Shown one piece after another: positions 1 to 10,000 of a DNA stretch of 64,000 nt. The DNA comes from an uncultured Planctomycetaceae bacterium. Lineage in GTDB: Bacteria > Planctomycetota > Planctomycetia > Planctomycetales > Planctomycetaceae. The translations under genes and the position numbers were made by a program. Every line of letters begins with the position of its first letter. The first letter of the stretch is position 1. The stretch is from NCBI GenBank assembly GCA_943787265.1, contig CALSLT010000021.1:216001-280000 (forward strand), given 5' to 3'. Under the pieces are notes generated by a model that was not told where the DNA came from, did no database searches, and saw only the letters and a list, made by a program, of their open reading frames with translations.

Positions 1-2
1 TC

Positions 3-1157
3 ATCGCCGATGTAAACGGTGATTCGATTCCGGATTTGTACGACGTCAACTATCTGTCCGGTGACGACCTGTTCGACCGGATCTGCGTCAAGGAGAACGG
101 GGACGCCATTCAATGTTCTCCTTTTGAGTTCGAGCCGGCTCTGGATCGATTGTGGCTCGGCGATGGGGCGGGGAGCTTCTACGAAGACGCTGGTTTTCTT
201 AACCCTCCACCTAAGGGGAAGGGATTAGGAATTGCTGCGATGAATCTGGGAAACAATCGGTTGTCGTTGTTTGTTTCCAATGACACGACAGCCAACTTTT
301 TTTACACGACTTCGTCTGAGGGGGGGCATTCGTTGTCGGAATCTGCTGTTGCGGCCGGGCTGGCTTTCAACGGCGACGGCAAAGCTGAAGCTTGTATGGG
401 AATCGCGGTTGCCGATTGTACTCAGGACGGCAGGCTCGATTTATTGGTGACCAATTTTCTTTACGAATCGAACACGCTTTACTGCCCGCTCGACGGCCTG
501 GTTTTTGAAGACAAGACGCGGGAGCTGGGACTGCATGAAGCGACGTTGTCGGTGCTTGGATGGGGGACGCAGTTCTTGGATTCCAATTTGGATGGGCGTC
601 TCGAAGCGTTTGTGGTGAACGGCTATACGCAGGATTTGAGTAAGTACGGGACGCCTTACGAGATGCGACCGCAGATGTTCGAATGGGTGAGTGGAGGATT
701 TTGTGAGCTGTCGACTGCCCAGTTAGGTGACTGGAGCAGTGTGAAGACGGTCGGGCGTACGGTGGCGAGGTTCGATTGGAATCTGGACGGCAAGGCTGAC
801 TTGGCAGTTGGTCTGATGGACGCCCCGCATTACATTCTGGAAAATACTTCGAACACGGTAGGAAACCGATTTCTGTCGATCCGTCTCGTTGCGACTGAGT
901 CTGCTCGCGATGCAATTGGTGCGACGGTCACTGTGGATGTCGGAGGCTTGCAATATCTTCACCAGCTAACGGCGGGAGATGGTTATGCATCCTGCAACGA
1001 ACGCCGATTGCTTATCGGCTGTGGTGCGAGCAGTTCAGTTGACGAACTGACGGTCGAGTGGCCGTCGGGAACTATGCAAGTTTTTAGCGATGTTGCAACA
1101 TCGCAGTCAGCCATCGTTATCGAGGGTCGGGCAACTCTCGCAGCGGTCAGTCACTGA
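3..1157 (+). CDS. FG-GAP/VCBS repeat protein with C-terminal ASPIC/UnbV domain (5' truncated)
   Basis: The reading frame is already open at base 3, so the gene enters from outside the window and its N-terminus is missing. The first visible residues (IADVNGDSIPDLYDVNYLSG) are an FG-GAP/VCBS calcium-loop repeat; further loops follow, such as DCTQDGRLDLLVTNF and DWNLDGKADLAVG. The last about 85 residues (from NRFLSIRL to the VEWPSG motif) match the ASPIC/UnbV domain that closes CRTAC1-like proteins. Such proteins are exported, calcium-binding beta-propellers that are abundant in Planctomycetes; their substrate or partner is unknown. A PQQ propeller gene follows 125 bp downstream on the same strand, possibly cotranscribed. 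Family call is firm; exact role is not. Confidence 0.85.
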   Translation: MADVNGDSIPDLYDVNYLSGDDLFDRICVKENGDAIQCSPFEFEPALDRLWLGDGAGSFYEDAGFLNPPPKGKGLGIAAMNLGNNRLSLFVSNDTTANFFYTTSSEGGHSLSESAVAAGLAFNGDGKAEACMGIAVADCTQDGRLDLLVTNFLYESNTLYCPLDGLVFEDKTRELGLHEATLSVLGWGTQFLDSNLDGRLEAFVVNGYTQDLSKYGTPYEMRPQMFEWVSGGFCELSTAQLGDWSSVKTVGRTVARFDWNLDGKADLAVGLMDAPHYILENTSNTVGNRFLSIRLVATESARDAIGATVTVDVGGLQYLHQLTAGDGYASCNERRLLIGCGASSSVDELTVEWPSGTMQVFSDVATSQSAIVIEGRATLAAVSH

Positions 1158-1282
1158 GGCATAGCCGCTTGTATCCGTACTGTTGGTGGATTTTGGCCGC
1201 AAGGATGCAGTACTGAGTACAGTGAGCTTCTGCGGTTGGAATATATCGATTCAGTGGTGATTCCTGGAATAAGGGGGCCGGT

Positions 1283-2611
1283 GTGGTTCGTTCGCGAATT
1301 CTTTGCGGCATGGCGTTGGTCTTCGGACTGACTTCTCTGGTATCTGCCGGCGATTGGCCTCGATTTCGGGGGCCGAATGGCTCGGGAATTAGTTCTGACG
1401 TTGTTCCGACTCCGGTTGAGTGGAGTCCTGACAAGAACGTTCGGTGGAAGGCCCCGTTACCGGGAGCTGGTGTTTCCAGCCCGATCGTGGTTGGTGACCG
1501 AATCTTCGTGACGTGCTACTCGGGGTACGGACGAGACTTCGGAGAGATCGAAGATCTGAAACGGCATCTGGTCTGTGTTGACAGAAGCAGCGGCAAGATT
1601 CTGTGGGATAAGGCGGTCGACGCTGTCTTGCCGGAAGACTCTTACCGCGGCATGGGGATTCCTGCTCACGGCTACGCATCGCACACACCGGTCAGTGACG
1701 GAAAGCGAGTCTTCGCTTTCTTCGGGAAGTCGGGGGTTCTGGCCTTTGACCTGAATGGCAAGCAGCTTTGGCACAAGAGCGTGGGCACTGAATCTGACCG
1801 TCGGCGTTGGGGGTCGGCGTCCAGTCCGATTCTGCACGAAGGCAACGTCATCGTCGTGGCCAGTGCCGAAAGTGAAGCGATCGTCGCGTTGGACTCGGAA
1901 ACCGGAAAGGAATCATGGCGTCAGGAAGCGGCCGGCCTGGCCAACGTCTGGGGTACGCCGTTGATGGTCAAAATCGACGACGAACGTACTGACCTGGTAC
2001 TCGGAGTTCCGTACGAAATCTGGGGCTTCAATCCAGACTCCGGCAAACTGCGTTGGTACAGCGAAATCCCGGCCGGAGACCAGTACAGCTCCAGCGTGGT
2101 CGCCGTCCAGGACGTGATTTACTCAATCGAAGGTCGCGGAGGCGGGTCAGCAGCTGTTCGAGCTGGCGGCAAAGGCGACGTCACGAAGTCGCATACTGTC
2201 TGGTCAGGCGCCGATTCGAGCCGATTTGGAACCCCGGTTGTTTACGAAGATCGCCTTTACTTCTTCTCCGGCAGCGTTGTTGGGTGTAACAATGCAAAGA
2301 CCGGCAAGAAGGTCTTTCAGGGCCGGTTGGAAGGTGGCTCCAGCAGCGGGGGCGGCGGCCGGAGTCGATCCGGTCGAGGCGGCGGTGGAAGCGACTATTC
2401 CTCACCGGTGATCGCCGACGGAAAGATCTACTTCGTGCAGGGGTCTGGCAGTTGCTTCGTGCTGAAGGCGGGCGACAAGTTCGAGCAGTTGGCCGTTAAC
2501 TCAGTGACAACTGACCGAGAGTCCTTTGGAGCAACGCCCGCAATCAGCAACGGGGAAATCTTTCTGCGGTCCGACAAGCACTTGTACTGCGTCTCAACCA
2601 CTGAGAAGTAG
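1283..2611 (+). CDS. Exported PQQ-binding-like beta-propeller protein (BamB-like repeat)
   Basis: A 442-residue protein starting at GTG 1283; an ATG at 1310 is an alternative but would remove the basic N-region of the signal peptide. Residues 1-22 form a signal peptide (VRSRILCG, then a hydrophobic core, ending VSAG). The mature part opens with the planctomycete-typical WPRFRGPNGSGI motif and carries PQQ_2/quinoprotein-type blades (GKILWDKAV, GKQLWHKS, TGKESWRQE, SGKLRWYSE). A Gly/Ser/Arg-rich insertion lies near residues 350-370. Planctomycetes hold many such propellers; most lack proven enzyme activity, so PQQ binding is not assumed. It follows the UnbV protein, another exported propeller. 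Confidence 0.85.
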   Translation: MVRSRILCGMALVFGLTSLVSAGDWPRFRGPNGSGISSDVVPTPVEWSPDKNVRWKAPLPGAGVSSPIVVGDRIFVTCYSGYGRDFGEIEDLKRHLVCVDRSSGKILWDKAVDAVLPEDSYRGMGIPAHGYASHTPVSDGKRVFAFFGKSGVLAFDLNGKQLWHKSVGTESDRRRWGSASSPILHEGNVIVVASAESEAIVALDSETGKESWRQEAAGLANVWGTPLMVKIDDERTDLVLGVPYEIWGFNPDSGKLRWYSEIPAGDQYSSSVVAVQDVIYSIEGRGGGSAAVRAGGKGDVTKSHTVWSGADSSRFGTPVVYEDRLYFFSGSVVGCNNAKTGKKVFQGRLEGGSSSGGGGRSRSGRGGGGSDYSSPVIADGKIYFVQGSGSCFVLKAGDKFEQLAVNSVTTDRESFGATPAISNGEIFLRSDKHLYCVSTTEK

Positions 2612-2851
2612 AGAATCGGGCCGAACCAGCGATGCGTTACGTCACTACACTAGGGCTCGAATTCGCTGCTTCCCGCCTGCCAAGCCTCCGGCTGGTCAGT
2701 CATAGGCATTCGCGAGTGAGAAATTCCGATGCTCAGTCGCTCGCCAATCGATTCGGCTGGAACTTTCAGGGCGATTGTTCATGTGGGTGCATGGATCTTT
2801 CACCGCAATGGCGATTTACAGGAAATTAGTGAGGCCAGCCGCCAACGATGT

Positions 2852-3370
2852 TCACTCGCGTTGCCAGCCTGAACCGACCCACTCAACGCCTTTGTTCGCG
2901 TCAAGTTTCAGCTTCAGGCTGAGCTGTGCAGTGTGGTGTTGAATGTGCCGTATGTTCAAAACGTGGAGTTCGGCTCTTGAGCAGTCGCGGCGACTGAAGC
3001 CGCAGCATGTGGTCAATGCCTGCTCGGATTCGCGGGTGACAACGCGGCCGGATTTCGCTCGGCAGTGCTGAACGTAGTCTTTGAGAAACGCTCGCTCGTA
3101 GAGAAGCTGCTGTGGTCGATCTTCGAGTTCTTCGTAGTCGCGAAATGCGTCGAGGTTCGCTCGATGAAAGTCTTGATCGCGAATCGTGTCTTCGGTGGAT
3201 TCGAGGTAGAAGTCCGTAAAGAAGAGAACGTGAAATGCGACCTGACAGAATTTCGGGTTCACGACCGGAGCGTCCCAGTTTGATTCCGGGCATTGATCGA
3301 TGCATCGACTGAGCATGCACAACGAGGCTTCGTACTGGCCGTTGATCAGTTTTTGCCAGGTTGTGAGCAT
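2852..3370 (-). CDS. DinB-like helical-bundle protein
   Basis: A 172-residue cytoplasmic protein with the features of the DinB/YfiT-like four-helix bundle: an N-terminal helix (LTTWQKLINGQYEASLCML), a central FHVLFFTDFYL segment with a possible metal-ligand His, and a C-terminal HIQHHTAQLS segment like the conserved His pair of the family. Members are often metal-dependent thiol transferases or of unknown function; no substrate can be named here. It lies 34 bp downstream of a small exported-protein gene on the same strand and may be cotranscribed with it. The start is ATG at 3370. Confidence 0.7.
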   Translation of the reverse strand: MLTTWQKLINGQYEASLCMLSRCIDQCPESNWDAPVVNPKFCQVAFHVLFFTDFYLESTEDTIRDQDFHRANLDAFRDYEELEDRPQQLLYERAFLKDYVQHCRAKSGRVVTRESEQALTTCCGFSRRDCSRAELHVLNIRHIQHHTAQLSLKLKLDANKGVEWVGSGWQRE

Positions 3371-3404
3371 GGACGATTCTCAAACGCGGTTCATTAAGTG
3401 CGGA

Positions 3405-3917
3405 TTACTCGGCTTCTGGCGGAGTATCCGGGCGGTCCTGGAGAGCAGGCATTAATTTTTGCTGAACGAAATCTCGAACAGACTTTACATCATGGTCCTG
3501 CGTCAGTTGCAGGTACTCAATGATGAGCGGCTGAGCGACCTCGACTCCTCGGTATGTCTCGACGTAGTGGAGCGTGGAGACGCCGCCAACTCCGCCTCCG
3601 CAGCCGATCATTGAATAGTCGAACCAGCCTGGTCGTCCCTCCGTGCTGCAGGCTACCCACCAGTGGTCGTGCTTGTTGTCGACTTGAGGCTGCATCCACA
3701 ACGAATCATCGCCAGCGTAAATGGACTCAGCGGGGCTTTGCATCCAGCGGTGTTCGACCGTTCGCATTCGTCCGCAAATCAAACACTCGCTGGTCGTGCT
3801 TTCGTAGGGTGCGTACTGATCAACGGCGGACGGGAAGCCGATGGCCGCAGCCGCGACCAAGGCAACCGCGAGAATCGGAAAGACGCAGAGCAGCTTTGTC
3901 AGTCGGAACGTTTTCAT
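3405..3917 (-). CDS. Small exported or membrane-anchored protein of unknown function
   Basis: I do not recognise a family. The open frame runs further upstream (to 3983), but ATG 3917 is preceded by AGGAGG at 7 bases and opens a clear hydrophobic N-terminus (MKTFRLTKLLCVFPILAVAL), so I take it as the start, giving 170 residues. The hydrophobic stretch ends with several alanines, so it could be a signal peptide or an anchor. The rest holds a CLIC motif, two more cysteines (ACST and IGCGGG), several Trp and His residues, and a C-terminal helix. The CxxC may bind a metal or form a disulfide. The gene sits between the PilO-like gene and the DinB-like gene on the same strand. Confidence 0.65.
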   Translation of the reverse strand: MKTFRLTKLLCVFPILAVALVAAAAIGFPSAVDQYAPYESTTSECLICGRMRTVEHRWMQSPAESIYAGDDSLWMQPQVDNKHDHWWVACSTEGRPGWFDYSMIGCGGGVGGVSTLHYVETYRGVEVAQPLIIEYLQLTQDHDVKSVRDFVQQKLMPALQDRPDTPPEAE

Positions 3918-3924
3918 TGTTCGG

Positions 3925-3930
3925 CCTCCT
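3925..3930 (-). promoter_or_regulatory. Shine-Dalgarno AGGAGG deciding the start at 3917
   Basis: A perfect AGGAGG on the minus strand, seven bases before ATG 3917. It favours this start over the longer open frame beginning at 3983. Confidence 0.75.
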
Positions 3931-4011
3931 GCCCGAATGACGCTCACGCAGGCAAAAACCTGGACAGAATTCTGACAGTCCACAATGAGCGTCCGACAGC
4001 TTTACTCGCTT

Positions 4012-6090
4012 TTACTCGCTCGCTTCCTCGCTGTCGCCTTCTGAGTCTGCAGTGGGAGCGTCAGTGGCTTCTTCTGCTTGTTCAGCTGGGGCCGCCGTCT
4101 CCGTGGGAGACGCTTCTGTGTCTTTTGCGGGGACAACCGCTGCAGGCTGTGGGGCTTCCGATTTGGTTGTTGCCGGCGTTGCTGGTTTCTCAGCAGGAGC
4201 TGCCGCGGGCGTTGGTTCCGCCGATTCTGTTGTGTCATCGGTCGTTGCCGCTTTGGCCTCGGTGGCTTCTGCCGGTTCCGGAGCCTCAGTACTCGCACTT
4301 GTCGCGGCTGCTGGTTTCACAGTGGCGGCAGACGGCGATTCTGCTGACTCCGAGTCCTCAGCTTTCGGAGGAGCTGCAGGGCCATCGGCATTGTCGTCGT
4401 TCGTGGCTTCCTCTTTCGGTGGATCGAGTTTCGCGATGACAATGCTTTCGCGGAGATTTTTTCCAACATCCAGGCGGATGGTTTCATCGGCCTGCTGCAT
4501 GAGCAGGAAGTCGTTTCCGATTGTCAGGACGACGGCGTCGAAGCCAGCGTATTTCAGGTCGTCGCCTTCGTGCAGGATCATTTTTGTGTTGGTCGATTTG
4601 TCTCGCAGCCAGGCTTCCGGGACAGCGTCCGCAGCCACGACGCCTTCCATGAAGGTGAATTGGGCTTTGTCATCCTGGACGGTGACTTTGATCGCGGCCG
4701 TGACGGTTTGAGCGGGTTCGCCAGCGTCGGTCACGGTGACGTTGATGGTGACTTCACCCGGTTCACCTTCGGCCGGCGGAGTGAAGGTCAGCTCTTTGGT
4801 ATCTGCGTTGTAGGCAGCTCCTTCGGGTGCTCCGTCGGCGAGTGCGAATTTCAATTCTTCGGCGGGCGTTTCCGCATCGGTCGCTGCGAGTTTTGTCGTA
4901 AGACCTTTACCCAGTGTGGCGACCAGGTTTTCAGGCAGTGTGATCACCGGTGGGTTGTTGACGTCGGTGAGCTTCAGTTTGAATTCGGCTTCGATGGGTT
5001 CTCGCAGTCCACCGCCAGCTGCTCGAACTTTGACGGCGTATTCTCCGGCCGCGAGTTCAGCGGGCGGTTCCCAGTTCAACTTGCCTTCTTCGAATGTCAT
5101 TCCGTCTGTTAATTCGGAAAGAATCTTGTATTCAACATCTTCGGCTGTCGCATCCGCACCGCTGACCTTTGGAGCAAGCGAAATCGTCTTGCCTCGGCCA
5201 ACGCTCTTTGTGCCGATGAGGTCAAGACGTGGGCGGTACGGTGCCGGCTTTGCGAACGGATTTTTCTCGATCAGTGTGTCGTATTCGGTGATGGCGATTT
5301 CTTTGAAGTCTGGATGGACGACCGACAGCTCGACAATGTCTTCAGCGGCGGCTTCGATGTCCTGATCTTCGTCGAGTTCCAGGAGCAGATCTTTACCATC
5401 GATGTCAGCGACGTTGTAATAGTTCTGCCCGATTCTCAACTCGAACGGCGCGGCTTCCGGGAATCCTTCGACCGATTCCAGTTCCAGTTTCGGATGACCG
5501 TCTTCGTCGTTGACTCTAGCGACAGTCGAACGTGGAAACAGAGTCGGACCTTTGGCCGGAGCGTCTCGCAGGGCGATGGCTTCGGTCGTCAGTCGGATCG
5601 TCAGTCTTGGGCGAGAAGAGTTGTTTTGAGCCTCGGCGGTCATGCCGGAAATTCGGTGCAGCACGTTCGCTCGGTGAAAGCGGTAGAGGAAGGTTCGCAG
5701 TTGCTCGATTGTGCCTTCGCCGGTAACTCGCAGGCGAACGGCGACGTAGCTGTTGTCTCGTGACGGCGAGATCCGTTCGGGAGTGACTTCGGCACCTTTG
5801 AACTCGGCGACGATCTCCGCCAGGTCGGTGAGCCACTGCTGGTAGGCCAGTGCTCCCTGGGCGGCGTTCGACGACAGGCTTTGCTCTTTGAACAGCGTCA
5901 TCGATTGAACGCTCGCGCGAGCGATGTCGAATTCGCCGATGGCTTTGTCGAGCTTTTCGGTCACCGTTCGCAGTTTGGATTCCTGCTCGGCGACCGGGCC
6001 GCTGAACGCATTCCAGATCCACGGCATCACGACGAAGATTCCGACGCTCACCAGAAGTACCGAGCCCAGTAGTTTTTCGCTTCGTTTCAT
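4012..6090 (-). CDS. PilO/GspM-like inner-membrane protein with cadherin/Ig-like domains and a disordered tail
   Basis: A 692-residue protein. Residues about 8-30 are one transmembrane helix after a short MKRSEKL N-terminus; residues about 35-90 form a coiled coil and about 90-175 a small alpha/beta domain (RVTGEGTIEQLRTFLYRFHR), the architecture of PilO/GspM pilus-assembly proteins. Family PilO is about 200 residues; this protein goes on with a linker, one or two Ig/cadherin-like domains (about 290-475, with the NNPPVITLPENLVA strand and a GEVTINVTVTDAG segment), a further globular part to about 570, and an Ala/Pro/Glu/Thr-rich tail. It would supply the PilO/GspM role that is otherwise missing from the T2SS-like cluster transcribed away from it at 7030. 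The assignment is by architecture, not by strong motif. Confidence 0.65.
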   Translation of the reverse strand: MKRSEKLLGSVLLVSVGIFVVMPWIWNAFSGPVAEQESKLRTVTEKLDKAIGEFDIARASVQSMTLFKEQSLSSNAAQGALAYQQWLTDLAEIVAEFKGAEVTPERISPSRDNSYVAVRLRVTGEGTIEQLRTFLYRFHRANVLHRISGMTAEAQNNSSRPRLTIRLTTEAIALRDAPAKGPTLFPRSTVARVNDEDGHPKLELESVEGFPEAAPFELRIGQNYYNVADIDGKDLLLELDEDQDIEAAAEDIVELSVVHPDFKEIAITEYDTLIEKNPFAKPAPYRPRLDLIGTKSVGRGKTISLAPKVSGADATAEDVEYKILSELTDGMTFEEGKLNWEPPAELAAGEYAVKVRAAGGGLREPIEAEFKLKLTDVNNPPVITLPENLVATLGKGLTTKLAATDAETPAEELKFALADGAPEGAAYNADTKELTFTPPAEGEPGEVTINVTVTDAGEPAQTVTAAIKVTVQDDKAQFTFMEGVVAADAVPEAWLRDKSTNTKMILHEGDDLKYAGFDAVVLTIGNDFLLMQQADETIRLDVGKNLRESIVIAKLDPPKEEATNDDNADGPAAPPKAEDSESAESPSAATVKPAAATSASTEAPEPAEATEAKAATTDDTTESAEPTPAAAPAEKPATPATTKSEAPQPAAVVPAKDTEASPTETAAPAEQAEEATDAPTADSEGDSEEASE

Positions 6091-7029
6091 GAATCACGTC
6101 TCGGTCGCATTGGACAGGTGACGATTCGCTGCGGTTTGCAGGGAAGTCTGAATTTGCCGACGATCTGAACTTGCGTCTTTCGCTGTCGAAAATCGATAAG
6201 GGATATTCGATACGAAATGGTACACGGACACCGCGATTGTCAGCCAACGCAAGACTTGTCAATAATAGCGTCAGAATCACGCAGCGTCTGAAACAGATCG
6301 TCGCCGGTCAGAATCCCTCAGCACAACGACAAAACTCCATCCACAATAAGGATTTAGCGGTCCATCAGCGGGGAACACGTGTTTGATTACTCTCAGGCAA
6401 ATCCAGCAGAACTGCCAGAGAGCGATCGGTCGGTGCTCAAAAGAAGATCTGAGTCCTTCCCGGACGAATCCACCGTGTGGAATTCAGGAATGAGCTACAG
6501 ATCTCATTTGAGTGGGAATTGTGCCGGCAACTCGATCAGCATAAGGCCGCACAGCCCGGGTTTAACAGCCTCTTTGGCCGAAAAACCTAACGAGGAGAAA
6601 GGTTGCATGGACGTGCCGGTTTGTCACTTGTGGCCGACCGAAACCTGTGAGCCGTTGGCGCTAGCCTCGGGCCTTGACCGAGTTGGCGGCAGGATGATAC
6701 CCGCGGCTAGCGCCGTCGGCTCACGGGGCTGACAAGAAAACACTACGAAACCGAGATCAGGCGACCGAGGTAGTGCTCGACAGTACGGTCTGGCACAGAG
6801 TTCTGATCGTGGCGATCTGGCATCCGTGGACGGTTGCAGGTTGTGTTGAGCAAGAGATTGCACGAGTCGTCGGCAACGGGCTGACGCTTATTGTTGTTGG
6901 CGGCGGATCGGAGCTAGCATGACTTTTGTAATGCGACATTCCTGTCCGACGCACGATTCCACACGGGAAACGCCCTGACTGAGATCAAAGCGGGCAACGT
7001 TTGTCTCCGAATAACTACAGAGCTTCCAG
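6091..7029. other. 939-bp divergent intergenic region with one palindromic repeat
   Basis: This separates the minus-strand PilO-like gene from the plus-strand secretin-like gene and must hold the promoters of both. Open frames here (for example 6379-6732) have no family features and run into the repeat, so I reject them. Apart from the repeat at 6647-6724 I see no RNA gene. Confidence 0.6.
6647..6724. repeat. REP-like palindromic repeat, family A, copy 1
   Basis: Left arm 6647-6666 starts GTGAGCCG and contains GGCGCTAGCC; right arm 6705-6724 is its inverse, 18 of 20 positions matching. A second copy with the same core lies at 13999-14079. The form resembles extragenic palindromes dispersed in planctomycete genomes. 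Confidence 0.8.
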
Positions 7030-10000
7030 ATGATGAAACTCCATAAAACACTCTTTGCTGCCCTGATGGCGATGGCCGTTCTGTCGGTCGCGGCTCTTGA
7101 TGCCGCCGCCCAACGCGGTGGTGGTCGAGGCGGCCCGGGCGGCGGTCGAGGTCCAGGCGGGCCTGGTGGTGGCAGCAGCGCTCTTGAGCTTTTGAGAGGC
7201 GACGAAGTCAAAACCGAGATTGGCCTGACCGAAGATCAGGAAAAGGCGCTTGGCGAAATGCAGTCTGGACTCCGCGATAGTCCGGAATTCAGAGAGATTA
7301 TGGATCGAGCACGCTCGGCCGGCAGCGACGAAGAGCGTCGAGCCATCTTTGGCGAGATGCGGACTGTCATGGATAAGAAAGTCAACGCGATCATCAAACC
7401 GGAGCAGCGGTCGCGGCTTGACCAACTTTCTCTTCAGCGTCGAGGAATGAGAGCGCTGGCCGATCCCAACATGGCCGGACAGTTCAACATTTCGTCCGAC
7501 CAGCAGGCGAAGATTTCCGAACTGAATCAGAAGTACGAAGAGGCTCGCCGAGAAGTTCGCTCGAATCGTGACATGAGCGAAAACGAACGCGACGCTAAAT
7601 CGGACGCCCTTCGCGCTGAGTTCGAAAAGAACACCTCCGCAATTTTGTCGTCGCAACAGCGGCAGGCTTTCGAGCAGAAGAAAGGCAAGCCGTTTGCGTT
7701 TGCTGATTCTCAGGGCGGGCCTGCAGCAGCACGGCCAACCGGCACCACGCCACCGGCCACGACTGCTTTGACACCGGCTGCAATCGCTCCACCGACTCCG
7801 ACTGAACCGCCGGAAGGTGAAACGGCGACTGTTTCCTTTGGAGCGGGGGCTGGCGACAGCGGAGCACCGGTCAAAGAATTGTCGTTCAACTTCCGGTACG
7901 CCCCGTGGACTGACGTGCTGACGATGTTCGCCGAAGCCGCTGGACTGACGCTCGACCTGAATGCCGTCCCACCGGGATCGTTCAATTATCGCGACAACCG
8001 AAAATACACGCCGATGCAGGCGCTCGACGTTTTGAACGGGTACCTCCTGCAGAAGGGCTACGTTCTTGTTCGCCGGGATGAATTCCTCGTCGTAGTCAAC
8101 ATCGACAATGGCATCCCGCCGAATCTCGTCCCGACGGTTACGGTTGAAGAGTTGCCGACTCGCGGACGTAACGAACTGATGACTGTCCTGATTCCGCTCG
8201 AAGGAATGACCGCCGACGAAGCCGCCACCGAAAGTCGCGAGCTGCTCGGTCCTCAGGGGAAAGTTGTACCACTTAATAAGGCCAACAAAATTGTCGTCAC
8301 GGATATCGGCAGCAACCTTAAGCGGATTCACGGGTTGATCACCGGCTTCGAAGTCGATGGTGATAAGGTCTTCCGCAAGTTCGAACTGGAGTATATTTCC
8401 GTTCTGGATGCGGATGCTGTCGTGCGGGACCTGTTCGGTCTCGGAGCACGCGGCGTTCAGAACGTCAGCGGATCGTCTCGCAGCTACGATCCTCGTTCCC
8501 GTTACAGCAGCAGCAGTTCGTCGTCGCGAGATCCGCGGTCCAGCTCGACGGCTCCAGCCGATCCGAACGCGGCAGTCACGTTGGCGATCGACGAACGAAC
8601 CAACTCACTGCTCGTAACGGCGAGCCCAGAGAACATCACGATCATCGAAGAGGCGATCGAAGCGGTCGATCTTCCGCCAATTGATGGCGATTACGGAAGT
8701 CGCAATCGCGAGCCTTACCTGGAGGTCTATCAGCTCGAAACTGCTGACGCGATGGAAGTCACGAAGACTCTGAACGTTCTCTATCCCGGAACGATCCTGA
8801 ACGAGGACGGCCGGACGCGACGGATTCACATCAAAGCCACGCAGGACATGCACCGTGAAATCGCGATGACTATCAAGCAGCTCGACGGGCTGGGTGCCGG
8901 TGCCACTCAAATGGCCGTCATTCCGCTCGGCAGAATGGATGCTTACACCGCGACCACTTCCATTCAGTCGTTGTTCTACGCTGACGGCGAAAGTGCTCCG
9001 GTCGTGCAGCCTCACCCAACGGACAATGCACTCATCGTGCGAGGCTCGAACGAGCAGGTAACGCAGATCAAGCTGCTGGTCACTCAGTTGGAACCGGGTG
9101 AAGGCGGTGGGTACGGCGGCGAAGGAAATCTTCGCACCATCCCGCTCGGCGGCCGCAATCCGGAAGACTTTCTGCGAGCACTCGAGCGAGTCTGGAACGT
9201 GCGAGGTCGCAATCCAATTCGAACAGTCATTCCGTCGGCTACCGGAGCGATCCGTGATCGACGAGTTCCGTCTTCCACTTCACCTTTCAGTCCGGAAGAA
9301 CCAGCAGACGCCGCACCTGCTCGTCCGCAGCCGGCTCCGTCGACTCCAAAACCTACTGAACCGGCTGACAAGCCAGATCAATCAGCCGGGCGTGCTCCTT
9401 ACGAAACCCCCGTCGCCACCAGACTCAACGCAACGTTTTTAAAGTCCGTTCCCGATGATCTTGCCTTTGCATTTGCTGACGATCCGTTTACGGAAGTTTC
9501 CTACGCAGCGGCTTCTCAGGATGATGCTTCAGCAGAGGGCACAAACGATGCGGCGACGAACGAAGACTTGCAGCAGCTTTTTCTCGACTTGAATGCGGCC
9601 GAGGCTGCTCGCGATGCGGCGTCTACGGACTCCGATGCTCCGATCGCGATTACGATTCAGGGAGGAAACCTGATGATCGTTTCTGAAGATGAAGCGGCTC
9701 TGGATCGTCTGGAAGATGTCATCGCGTCACTGGCTGCGGCCATGCCACCGAAGACTCAGTGGACTGTGTTCTATCTTCGCTCCGCGGACGCGACGCAGAC
9801 GGCTTCAATTCTTGAGCGACTGTTTCCAACCAGCTCGGTTTCGACATCAGTCGGAGCCAGTTCGGACGGTGGCTTCATGAGTGAACTCACCGGCGGTCTG
9901 TCGTCAATGGGGCGAGGAATCGTCGGCATGACCGGGTTGGATTCCGTGCTGTCTGGACCTCAGACGTTGAGAATTATTCCAGACGTGCGTTCGAACTCGC

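Noticed and set aside
6379..6732. 117-residue open frame before gspD
   Set aside because: Its end is translated from a palindromic repeat and the rest has no motif, Shine-Dalgarno or family pattern.
7015..8331. 438-residue minus-strand open frame
   Set aside because: It is the antisense shadow of the secretin-like gene and has no family features.
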